DNA from: Chishuiella changwenlii
Lineage (GTDB): Bacteria > Bacteroidota > Bacteroidia > Flavobacteriales > Weeksellaceae
Reading direction: 5' to 3'
Assembly: GCF_900142565.1 (NCBI RefSeq)
Contig: NZ_FRBH01000015.1
Location: 1 to 64,000 of the forward strand
Length of the DNA stretch: 64,000 bases
Part shown: in pieces, positions 26,934-35,310 of the stretch
How positions within the stretch are numbered: position 1 is the first letter of the stretch
Layout: every line of letters begins with the position of its first letter
Translations under genes and position numbers: made by a program
The notes under the pieces: model-generated
The model's input: only the letters and a program-made list of their open reading frames with translations
What the model was told of the DNA's origin: nothing
Databases searched by the model: none

Positions 26934-29900
26934 TTGAAAGTAGTCAGACGAATAGGAAGATTTTTATTGCCATTATTTATACTTGTTTTAACACTGGTTT
27001 TGACAGTAATGATTGCTATACAAATACCTGCAGTACAGACAAAAATAGCCCATTTTGCTTTAGAAAAATTAAATAAGTCCTTAAATACAAAAATTAGTGT
27101 CGATTCTGTTGATATAGATTTTTTTGGGAAAATACATTTTTATGGAGTAAAGATAAAAGATCATCATAACTATGATTTCTTAAAATCTAAATCGTTGGTT
27201 ACGACGATAGATTTGTGGACACTATTACCTGGTATTAATAAAAACCATATTGATCTTAGTGAAGTAAAACTAGTTCAGCCAGAAATTCGTGTTATTACTT
27301 ACAAAGGAGATTCGATTGCAAACTTTATAAGATTTGTAAATAATTTTAGTTCTGATAAGCCAAAAGATCCAAATAAAATATTTAAGCTAGATGGTAACTT
27401 TATTTTAGAAGATGGAAAGGCTTCTATTGTTAATCAAAATTCAGGAAACGTTTGGTTAGATGCTGAAAAACTAAATATGTCTGTGAAAGACTTTAAATTA
27501 GTTGATTCTGATATCACAGCAAAAATGGAGCGTTTTAATTTTGTTGGTAAAAGACACAATGAAATTTATAATGTTCACGATTTTACAGGTAAAGTACATT
27601 ATTCTTCAAAAGAAATTAGAGTAGACAATCTTAAGTTAGAAACAGACACATCTGTATTAGATGGAGATTTGTTATTAAGCTATGACGATCCAGCTGACAT
27701 GTCTCAATTTGAAGATAAGGTAAGATGGGATGTTGTATTTAACAGAGGTTCTAAAATTAATTTTAAAGAAATTAGATATTTCTCAGAACAATTCGATAAA
27801 AATTCATCTGTAGATGTATATGGAAAAGTAAATGGTACGCTAAATAATTTAACTTTTACTGACTTCGAATTAAAAGGAGAAGATAATTATATAGGTGCAA
27901 ACCGTTTACAGTTACAAAATGTTTTACATGGCGATTTATTAAGTTTCTCTACAAGAAATGTAAAGCTGAATACATCGTACCAAAAGATTACAAAATTACT
28001 TCCGAAATTTATTTCAACTAAAATTCCAGCAATGTTAAATCGTTTTGGTAATTTAAATTATCGAGGAGATTTGTCATTAAATACAAACGAAATTTTAGCA
28101 AATGGTTATGCAATTTCTGGTTTAGGAGATGCAGATATAAAAGCTCAAATTAGAAATTATAAAAATCCTAAAAACTTAATTTATAAAGGAACATTAGATG
28201 CGAAGAATTTAAACTTACGTCAATTAACAGAAGTTAAAGATTTAGGTTATGTAAGTGGTAAATTTAGATTTGATGGTAAAGGAACAGACCTAAAATATAT
28301 GAATCTAGATTTGGACGGAAATCTTCGTTATTTAGATTTAATGGGAAAACGATACCAAAATATTACAGTTGATGGTTTGGTTAAAAACTATCAATTTAAT
28401 GGGTTGTTTGATATTAAAGATCCTAATTTGAGTGCTAAATTAAATGGTAAAATTAATTTTAGTGGTAAACCTTACGATTTTGATTTTACATCTAATATTC
28501 GACAAATTAATTTAGATTATTTAGGATTAACAAAAAATCTAGGAGCTATTGTTAGAGGAGATGTTGTAGGTAAATTCCAATTAACAAGTATAAACGATTT
28601 AAGAGGAAATATAGATTTAAAAAACTTATACTTTCGCTCGAAAAAAGATACAGTAGAGTTGGCTCATGTTACATTAAACTCTCAAATTATAGGAAAGCAG
28701 AAGATTATTAAACTTGATGTTCCAAATTACATGCAAGCAAGTATTGATGGTGTTTTTAATATCACCGAAGTTGCAGATGTATTAAATAATTCTTTGGTAA
28801 ACTTAATTCCATCTTTCCGAACAAAAAAGATTTCAAAAAATCAAAATTTCTCATTTGATGTTTATGTTGAACAAAATTTATTAAAGTATATAGATCCATC
28901 TATAGTTATAGAGCCAGAAACACATATTTCGGGTAATATAAATGGAGATACAAATAAATTAGAAGCTAATTTAGATACTCCAGGTGTTAAATACGGAGGA
29001 ATTCAATTGTTTCAGTCAAATGTACGTTTAAGTACAATAGAAGATTTACCGAATTTAAATGCTAAAATTGACAGTTTAAAAGTTGGAGGAGTTTCTATTA
29101 ATGCAATAAATGTAAATTCAAAACCAATTAATGATACTTTAATCGTTAATACAGATTTTAACATAGGAAAGAAAAATCCAATATTATTCAATTTAAATCT
29201 GTTTCATACAGTCCAAAATAAAAATGATTTAATCTTTGGTTTCTCACCTTCTACGATAAAAATTGATTCTACAACATGGACAATTAACAAAGAGAATAGT
29301 TTAGAATTAGATCGTGTAATATTTAATAGAGTAAACAAATCAATAAAAGTTGAAGATTTATCTTTAGAATATGATGAACAATATTTTAAACTGAGTGGGA
29401 TATTTAATAATAACGTAGATTACACATTTAATGCAGATTTTAAAGATTTAAATTTAGAAAGAATAATTCCTAAAACACTTCTTAATAATTTAAAAATTGC
29501 AGGTATTGCAAACGGAAAAGTTGATATAACACGAACAAAAGAAAAATTAGAGCCAACGTTAGAAACAACAATTAATGGATTGGCTGTTAATGATTTTGAA
29601 TTAGGAAATTTATCTTTAGAAGGAGGATATGATGTTTCTGATAAGAAATTTAATTTTGGTTTAAGCTTACAAAAAGAGCAAATAGAATCTTTATTAGCAA
29701 GAGGTAATATAATTAATAAACCAACAGGACCAGAATTAGATGTATTGGCTAATTTAGATGATTTTCATATCGATTTCTTAGAAGGTTTCTTAGGAACAGT
29801 TTTCTCAAACATGAGAGGCTCACTTTCTGGAGATATGAAGATAGATGGACCTGTTGACTCGCCAAACTTAGCTGGAACAATGGTTGCAAAAGACCTTGGT

Positions 29901-31526
29901 TTAAAAGTTAATTTCCTAGGTACAGATTATTTATTTGAAGGTGAAAATGATTTATTTGTTTCTAAACAAGGGAATAGTCCAGGAAGTATCATTTTAAATG
30001 ACGTTAATTTTAAAGACACAGCCTATAATACGAAAGGAAAAGTCGATGGAGCCATACTTTTTAGAAATTTAAGTAAATGGGGTCTCAACTTACAGTTTGA
30101 TACAGAAAACCTTTTAGTTATGAATACGACGATAAAAGATAATGAGTTGTTTCATGGTAAAATATTCGCAAAAGGTAATGTAACAATGTTTGGAGCTGTA
30201 GAAGAATTAGAGATTTCTGGAGATGCAACAGTTGTTGGAAATTCAGAATTAACAATCAATACAGGAAGTACAACAGTAGAGTCTGAAAACAATTTAGTAC
30301 GATTTGTTCCTAATCAGAATTTAGATGGCAAGGAAGATAAAGATGTTCGTGCACCAAAGGGAATGACGATAGATGTTAATATTAATGCTTATCCAAATGC
30401 ATTAGTTAACCTTGTTTTTGATGCTGCTACAAATGATAAAGCAACAGCAAGAGGTACGGCAGAAAATCTACGTTTCTTAATGAATAGAGCTGGATTAAGC
30501 ATTACAGGAGTTTATAATATAGAAAACGGTATGTACGAATTTAGACAGATACCATTAATTCCAAAAGACTTTGTTGTAAAGAAAGGTTCATCAATTCAGT
30601 TTTCTGGAAATCCTTTAGATGCCTCATTAAATATTACAGCAGAATATCAACGTTCTGTTTCTAATGTGGGTGATTATTTAGGAATTGGATATTCTCAAAT
30701 TCATGATGCAATTTTATCTATCTCGATAAAAGAGACATTAAAGAAGCCACAAATAGATTTCGGATTATCTATTCCGAATGCTGGTTCAGATATTAACTCT
30801 CAATTACAATCTAAATTTAGATCGAACACAGAAGAACAAATGTTACAGTTTAGTTATATTTTACTAACAGGTAAATTTGGAGATGCATCTGCGGTACAAT
30901 CTGGAGTAACAAGTACTGCTGCAGATATTGGTCTTTCTACAATTGCAGGTATGTTATCGTCAATTGCAGGAAATGTTGATTTTCAAATGGAGTATGTGGG
31001 AGGAAGTGTTAATTCGCAAACTAACGATAAAATTAGAACATCAGTTTCATATCGTGTAAATAATCGTTTAAGTTTTAGAGGATCTTACGGAATTACTGTA
31101 GCAAATACGCAAAATCTACAAGAAAATTTTGATGGTAATTTTGAAGCTACTTATGATGTTTCGAAATTAAATAACGGATCGCTTTTATTAAAAGGATTTA
31201 CTAAACCAACTACTTTTGGTTTATTGCCTGGTATGAATAACAATTTAAATCAAAGTTTTGGAGTAGGAATTCAGTACCACAAGAGTTTTGATACATTTAG
31301 AGGTTTCTTAGGATTAGATGACAGTAAAAGAAAATCTAAGAAAAAGGTAGAAGAAAATAAAGGAAGATTCGATTCTATTATTTCACCGACAAATTTACGA
31401 AGAGAAGAAAGTAAACAATTAGATTCTGTTAGTCCAAATAAGAAAGATTCTGCTGTTAGCACGCAAAAAAATAACACTTCACAAAAGACAACTGTAAAAA
31501 GGAGAGGTTTAGTCAGAATTGGATAA
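26934..31526 (+). CDS. tamB: translocation/assembly module protein TamB
   Basis: A 1530-aa protein anchored by one N-terminal membrane segment (residues about 9-31, FLLPLFILVLTLVLTVMIAIQI) followed by AsmA/TamB-type repeats of about 20-60 residues alternating beta strands, and a C-terminal DUF490 (TamB) domain at roughly residues 1090-1440, with SIQFSGNPLDASLNITAEY and LQFSYILLTGKFG. TamB-like proteins form a hydrophobic groove across the periplasm for outer-membrane biogenesis, probably lipid transport. The C-terminal 100 residues are Lys/Ser-rich. Start is TTG (26934, MKVVRRIGRF); no ATG would keep the anchor. No tamA-type gene is adjacent. Confidence 0.92.
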   Translation: MKVVRRIGRFLLPLFILVLTLVLTVMIAIQIPAVQTKIAHFALEKLNKSLNTKISVDSVDIDFFGKIHFYGVKIKDHHNYDFLKSKSLVTTIDLWTLLPGINKNHIDLSEVKLVQPEIRVITYKGDSIANFIRFVNNFSSDKPKDPNKIFKLDGNFILEDGKASIVNQNSGNVWLDAEKLNMSVKDFKLVDSDITAKMERFNFVGKRHNEIYNVHDFTGKVHYSSKEIRVDNLKLETDTSVLDGDLLLSYDDPADMSQFEDKVRWDVVFNRGSKINFKEIRYFSEQFDKNSSVDVYGKVNGTLNNLTFTDFELKGEDNYIGANRLQLQNVLHGDLLSFSTRNVKLNTSYQKITKLLPKFISTKIPAMLNRFGNLNYRGDLSLNTNEILANGYAISGLGDADIKAQIRNYKNPKNLIYKGTLDAKNLNLRQLTEVKDLGYVSGKFRFDGKGTDLKYMNLDLDGNLRYLDLMGKRYQNITVDGLVKNYQFNGLFDIKDPNLSAKLNGKINFSGKPYDFDFTSNIRQINLDYLGLTKNLGAIVRGDVVGKFQLTSINDLRGNIDLKNLYFRSKKDTVELAHVTLNSQIIGKQKIIKLDVPNYMQASIDGVFNITEVADVLNNSLVNLIPSFRTKKISKNQNFSFDVYVEQNLLKYIDPSIVIEPETHISGNINGDTNKLEANLDTPGVKYGGIQLFQSNVRLSTIEDLPNLNAKIDSLKVGGVSINAINVNSKPINDTLIVNTDFNIGKKNPILFNLNLFHTVQNKNDLIFGFSPSTIKIDSTTWTINKENSLELDRVIFNRVNKSIKVEDLSLEYDEQYFKLSGIFNNNVDYTFNADFKDLNLERIIPKTLLNNLKIAGIANGKVDITRTKEKLEPTLETTINGLAVNDFELGNLSLEGGYDVSDKKFNFGLSLQKEQIESLLARGNIINKPTGPELDVLANLDDFHIDFLEGFLGTVFSNMRGSLSGDMKIDGPVDSPNLAGTMVAKDLGLKVNFLGTDYLFEGENDLFVSKQGNSPGSIILNDVNFKDTAYNTKGKVDGAILFRNLSKWGLNLQFDTENLLVMNTTIKDNELFHGKIFAKGNVTMFGAVEELEISGDATVVGNSELTINTGSTTVESENNLVRFVPNQNLDGKEDKDVRAPKGMTIDVNINAYPNALVNLVFDAATNDKATARGTAENLRFLMNRAGLSITGVYNIENGMYEFRQIPLIPKDFVVKKGSSIQFSGNPLDASLNITAEYQRSVSNVGDYLGIGYSQIHDAILSISIKETLKKPQIDFGLSIPNAGSDINSQLQSKFRSNTEEQMLQFSYILLTGKFGDASAVQSGVTSTAADIGLSTIAGMLSSIAGNVDFQMEYVGGSVNSQTNDKIRTSVSYRVNNRLSFRGSYGITVANTQNLQENFDGNFEATYDVSKLNNGSLLLKGFTKPTTFGLLPGMNNNLNQSFGVGIQYHKSFDTFRGFLGLDDSKRKSKKKVEENKGRFDSIISPTNLRREESKQLDSVSPNKKDSAVSTQKNNTSQKTTVKRRGLVRIG

Positions 31527-31534
31527 TAAAAAAA

Positions 31535-31562
31535 GAGTTTATTGTGGTTAGACAATAAACTC
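31535..31562. terminator. hairpin after tamB (stem 11 bp)
   Basis: GAGTTTATTGT/ACAATAAACTC with a 6-nt loop, 8 bp after the tamB stop. An A-run lies on its left and no T-run on its right, so by the T-tail rule it is oriented for the minus strand. A second, weaker dyad TAGTTCT/AGAACTA follows at 31584-31604. Confidence 0.5.
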
Positions 31563-31650
31563 GCGCAAACAAACAAAAGTGATTAGTTCTTTTTATTAGA
31601 ACTATTTATTGTAGCAAAAGTAAAATATTAAATAAATCATTAAAAAATAT

Positions 31651-31682
31651 TTTGATACTTGTTTGTTTTATTTATAATTTTG
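31651..31682 (+). promoter_or_regulatory. Bacteroidota-type promoter of the Lrp gene
   Basis: TTTG (31651-31654) and TAATTTTG (31675-31682) with a 20-bp spacer match the -33/-7 consensus. The ATG follows 56 bp later. Confidence 0.65.
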
Positions 31683-31738
31683 CTAAAAATTAATTCGATT
31701 TTTTATTAAAATAATAATAATAGTCAAAAATTAGGAAA

Positions 31739-32209
31739 ATGAATTACATAATTGATGATGTTGACAAGAAAATATTGATGTATTTAATTGATAACACAAG
31801 AATGCCATTTACTGAAATAGCAAAAAAGATGAATGTTTCTGCGGGAACAATTCACGTTCGTGTTAAAAAATTAGAGGAAGCTGGTATCATCAAAGGAACT
31901 ACATTAATTACTGATTATGATAAAATGGGTTATCAATTTGTAGCTTATGTAGGATTGTTGTTAACAAAAACTAACAAAACTCAAAAAGTAATCGACGAAT
32001 TATATAAAATACCAAATGTAACTGTAGTACATGTTGTATCTGGAAAATATAATATTTTCTGTAAAATTAGAGCAAGAGATACTGCAGATGCAAAAGAGGT
32101 TATTTACAAAATAGATTTGATTGATGATGTTTTAAGAACAGAATCAATGATATCATTAGAAGAATCTTTTAATGATAAGAATAGATTAATGCATTCAATA
32201 TTTCATTAA
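31739..32209 (+). CDS. Lrp/AsnC family transcriptional regulator
   Basis: A 156-aa regulator: an N-terminal AsnC-type helix-turn-helix (DKKILMYLIDNTRMPFTEIAKKMNVSAGTIHVRVKKLEEAGIIKG) and a C-terminal RAM/ligand domain (YVGLLLTKTNKTQKVIDELYKIPNVTVVHVVSGKYNIFCKIRARD). Proteins of this type sense amino acids; the ligand here is unknown. It heads a possible three-gene unit with a Nudix-type regulator and a membrane protein (gaps 28 and 11 bp). Confidence 0.92.
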   Translation: MNYIIDDVDKKILMYLIDNTRMPFTEIAKKMNVSAGTIHVRVKKLEEAGIIKGTTLITDYDKMGYQFVAYVGLLLTKTNKTQKVIDELYKIPNVTVVHVVSGKYNIFCKIRARDTADAKEVIYKIDLIDDVLRTESMISLEESFNDKNRLMHSIFH

Positions 32210-32237
32210 GAAATAACCATTATAATCATCCCACACA

Positions 32238-32939
32238 ATGACAGACGAAGAAAAAGCAAAATATTTTCAGGTCGCTCTATGTTCAAGTCTCGTGCTTTTC
32301 GGGTTTGATGGAGAAGATCTAAAAATATTAGTTTACAGAAAATTAAATGATCCTTTTAAAGGAGGATTAGTTTTACCAGGAAAATTTATAGGTGTTACTG
32401 ATAGTAATGATCAAGCAATCCACGAACTATTAATTGAGAAAATTGCTTATGATGAACATCAAACATATATAGAACAGCTAAAGGCATTTACAAAAGTTTT
32501 TCGTAATCCCTTAGGACGTGTTATAAATGTTGCCTATTATGCTTTGGTGAAATTAACACCTCAGATAGAAGAAAAAGTAAAAGCACAAGGAGGAGAATGG
32601 TATGCTTACGATAGAATTCCAGATTTAGCTTTTGATCATAACGAAATTGTACAATATGCAAAAGAACGTGTAAAACGTCGTGTAAAACGTCGTCCAGTAG
32701 GTTTTAATCTATTAGGAGATGAATTTACAATTGCACAATTACAAAGTTTGTATGAAAAAGCTTTAAATAGAGAATTAGATAAGCGTAATTTTAGAAAGAA
32801 AATCTTTAACTCTAACTTAATTATTGAAACAGGAAATACGACAGATCCTAAACAACATCGTAAAGTCTCAAAACTGTATCGTTTTGATGAAGAGAAATAC
32901 GAAAAATTAAGTTTAAAAGGTTACGATTTCTTATTTTAA
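32238..32939 (+). CDS. Nudix-related transcriptional regulator (NrtR/AraR-like)
   Basis: A 233-aa protein with an N-terminal Nudix fold (residues about 10-140) and a C-terminal winged-helix domain (FNLLGDEFTIAQLQSLYEKALNRELDKRNFRKKIF), the layout of NrtR and the Bacteroidota AraR-type sugar-pathway regulators. The Nudix box is degenerate: in the place of RExxEExG the sequence reads HELLIEKIA, so hydrolase activity is unlikely and ligand sensing more probable. KERVKRRVKRRPVG links the two domains. It lies 28 bp after the Lrp gene. Its regulon is not obvious: no NAD, arabinose or xylose genes are adjacent. Confidence 0.83.
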   Translation: MTDEEKAKYFQVALCSSLVLFGFDGEDLKILVYRKLNDPFKGGLVLPGKFIGVTDSNDQAIHELLIEKIAYDEHQTYIEQLKAFTKVFRNPLGRVINVAYYALVKLTPQIEEKVKAQGGEWYAYDRIPDLAFDHNEIVQYAKERVKRRVKRRPVGFNLLGDEFTIAQLQSLYEKALNRELDKRNFRKKIFNSNLIIETGNTTDPKQHRKVSKLYRFDEEKYEKLSLKGYDFLF

Positions 32940-32950
32940 TAAAATTTACA

Positions 32951-33430
32951 ATGACAAAAGAGGTAGATAAAACGCAAGAAAGAGACGATTTATTTGATAC
33001 AAAAGTTTTGATGTCAGATAATACAAAGTCAAAGGATTTAAAACATACAGGAAACAAAAAGTCATTCCTTTTTAAATCAATGATTTTTATTATGGCTTTT
33101 TTAATCTTAAGTATTTTATATAGAGGCGTACAATTAGTTATAACTGGAGATTATTTATTCCGTCAAATGATGAATGGAGATGCGCCAGAAATGCCAACTT
33201 GGTATCCTATTGTAACAATTGCTTTCGGAATAATTTCTTTAATCGGAATTTTTTTAGTTAATGCCTATAAGCGTTTAGGAGTCTATATGGTAGTTGGTTC
33301 ATTATTTCTTGCTGCAGCAATTCAGCCAGAGTTTATGGCAGATGGAACACTATTTACAATGTTTACATTATTTGTATTCATTGGTTATGGTTTAGCTATT
33401 ATCTATCCGTATTGGGATAAATTCAAATAA
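32951..33430 (+). CDS. hypothetical membrane protein with four transmembrane segments
   Basis: A 159-aa protein not recognised as a named family. The first 37 residues are hydrophilic and charged; membrane segments follow at about 38-58, 84-104, 110-127 and 132-152, the last ending in YPYWDKFK. A short polar loop (FRQMMNGDAPEMPTW) separates the first two. It starts 11 bp after the Nudix regulator gene and ends at a long terminator hairpin, so it is probably the last gene of that unit. Confidence 0.75.
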   Translation: MTKEVDKTQERDDLFDTKVLMSDNTKSKDLKHTGNKKSFLFKSMIFIMAFLILSILYRGVQLVITGDYLFRQMMNGDAPEMPTWYPIVTIAFGIISLIGIFLVNAYKRLGVYMVVGSLFLAAAIQPEFMADGTLFTMFTLFVFIGYGLAIIYPYWDKFK

Positions 33431-33440
33431 AAGAATAAAA

Positions 33441-33499
33441 ATATATAACTTAAAAAAAGCTGTTTTCTATAAAGAAAACAGCTTTTTTAAGTTATATAT
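33441..33499 (+). terminator. very long terminator hairpin
   Basis: Arms of about 26 bp (33441-33467 with 33474-33499) pair except for one bulged A, closing a 6-nt loop. Inside the arms, GCTGTTTTC/GAAAACAGC is flanked by A and T runs. The length is unusual for a terminator. Confidence 0.85.
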
Positions 33500-33586
33500 G
33501 TGGTTTATTTTAAGCATTTTATTATCAATATTTTTTAAATTAATAAAAATTAGTACTTAAAAAAACGAATATGAGAATTTTACATC

Positions 33587-33594
33587 TATATTTG
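33587..33594 (+). promoter_or_regulatory. -7 element for the serine deaminase gene
   Basis: TATATTTG fits TAnnTTTG, 35 bp before the ATG. No -33 TTTG is seen at the expected distance. Confidence 0.45.
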
Positions 33595-33629
33595 TGTTGT
33601 GTTGGAAAAATTTAAATTAAAGATACAAT

Positions 33630-35045
33630 ATGGATTGCATTTCGATATTTGATATGCTTAAGATTGGTGTTGGACCATCAAGTTCTCATACTTTAGGACC
33701 TTGGCGTGCTGCTGAAGCTTTCCTAAAGGAATTGAAACAAGCTAATATTTTTGATCAAATTTCTCATATTAGAGTAGATTTGTATGGTTCTTTATCATTA
33801 ACAGGTAAAGGTCACGCAACAGACTATGCTGTAATGTTAGGATTAAGTGGTGCAGATCCCGAATATGTTCCAGTAGAAGATATTTCTACAATTGTTTCAG
33901 CTATTAAAGAAAATAAAAAATTAAAAGTAGGTAATACACTTTTAATAAACTTTAATCCTGAAACTGATATTGTATTTAATAGAGATTTTTTACCATTTCA
34001 CGCAAATGGATTAACATTTACAGCATCTTTTGAAAATGAAATTTATACTTCAACCTTTTATTCTATAGGAGGAGGCTTCATTACAAAAGAAGACGAAGAT
34101 ATAGCTTCAACAGATGTAAATTGTGCTTTCCCTTTTCTATTTAATAAATCAACAGAATTATTAGAATTTTGTAACCAAGAAAATAAATCAATTTCAGAAA
34201 TAATGTTCGAAAATGAGAAATCTATTCGAACAGAAGACGAAATTCATCACGAACTAATGCGTGTTTGGAATACAATGTTAGAGTGTATGTATATTGGTTG
34301 CCATACAGAAGGTACTTTACCAGGAGGGTTAAATGTTAAGCGTCGTGCTTACAATATGCATAAAAATTTAGTAGGAGCAACACCATATTCAACACCAGAA
34401 GAATGGATAAAATCTATTAGAAAAACAAAAGTCTATTTTCGTCAAATTCTAAAATGGGTAAGTTGTTTCGCATTAGCAGTTAACGAAGTAAATGCATCTT
34501 TAGGTAGAGTAGTTACAGCACCTACAAATGGTAGTGCAGGAGTAATACCAGCTGTATTGATGTATTATTTAGTTATTGAAAACCATAAAGCCGGACAAAA
34601 AGAAATTGAGCAATTTTTAACCACTGCAGGTGTTATAGGTTCCATATTTAAGAAAGGAGCAACTATTTCAGCAGCAATGGGAGGTTGTCAGGCAGAAATT
34701 GGAGTTTCTTCTGCAATGGCAGCAGCAGCTCTTTGTGAATTAATGGGAGGAACACCAGCACAAGTAACAATGGCAGCAGAAATTGCAATGGAACACCACT
34801 TAGGATTAACTTGTGACCCAATTGGAGGTTTAGTTCAGATTCCATGTATTGAAAGAAATACAATGGGAGCAATAAAAGCAATAAATGCAGCAGAATTAGC
34901 ATTAGATACAGATCCTTTAAATGCGAAAGTTCCTTTAGATAAAGTTGTAAATACAATGTGGGAAACCGCTAAAGACATGAACAATAAATACAAAGAAACA
35001 TCGGAAGGAGGGTTGGCGGTAGCTGTAAATATTGCAGATTGCTAA
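33630..35045 (+). CDS. sdaA: L-serine ammonia-lyase (single-chain, iron-sulfur)
   Basis: A 471-aa fused-chain L-serine dehydratase converting serine to pyruvate and ammonia. The N-terminal beta-domain opens [23 protein letters not shown], and the C-terminal alpha-domain has the Fe-S and active-site segments [53 protein letters not shown] and [18 protein letters not shown], whose cysteines are those used for the [4Fe-4S] cluster in this family. Length equals E. coli SdaA. Single-gene unit with its own -7 element; located beyond an Lrp-type regulator gene but not in its operon. Confidence 0.95.
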   Translation: MDCISIFDMLKIGVGPSSSHTLGPWRAAEAFLKELKQANIFDQISHIRVDLYGSLSLTGKGHATDYAVMLGLSGADPEYVPVEDISTIVSAIKENKKLKVGNTLLINFNPETDIVFNRDFLPFHANGLTFTASFENEIYTSTFYSIGGGFITKEDEDIASTDVNCAFPFLFNKSTELLEFCNQENKSISEIMFENEKSIRTEDEIHHELMRVWNTMLECMYIGCHTEGTLPGGLNVKRRAYNMHKNLVGATPYSTPEEWIKSIRKTKVYFRQILKWVSCFALAVNEVNASLGRVVTAPTNGSAGVIPAVLMYYLVIENHKAGQKEIEQFLTTAGVIGSIFKKGATISAAMGGCQAEIGVSSAMAAAALCELMGGTPAQVTMAAEIAMEHHLGLTCDPIGGLVQIPCIERNTMGAIKAINAAELALDTDPLNAKVPLDKVVNTMWETAKDMNNKYKETSEGGLAVAVNIADC

Positions 35046-35109
35046 TTAATTTTATTTAAAGTGCTATCTGTTAGTGTGTTATCCATTTTAGAAAGATTGT
35101 GAAACTATA

Positions 35110-35140
35110 TTGTGTAATTAAAAAATATTCCTTACATTTG
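35110..35140 (+). promoter_or_regulatory. promoter of the DEAD-box helicase gene
   Basis: TACATTTG (35133-35140, followed by CA) matches TAnnTTTG exactly; TTGTG at 35110 with an 18-bp gap is a fair -33. The helicase ATG is about 170 bp downstream, giving a long untranslated leader. Confidence 0.6.
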
Positions 35141-35310
35141 CACAGCCTTTTAGAGTTAAGGTACGGATGTTAAAGAATATTCATTTAGGGATTTTTTAGG
35201 CTGCTCAGCCATTTAATTTTATTCTTTCATATCTGTTGGTTAAATAATTTAAAAAAAACCGTGGTATGAAATATTAAATGAATTTCATTATCTCGGTATC
35301 GTATCTAACA

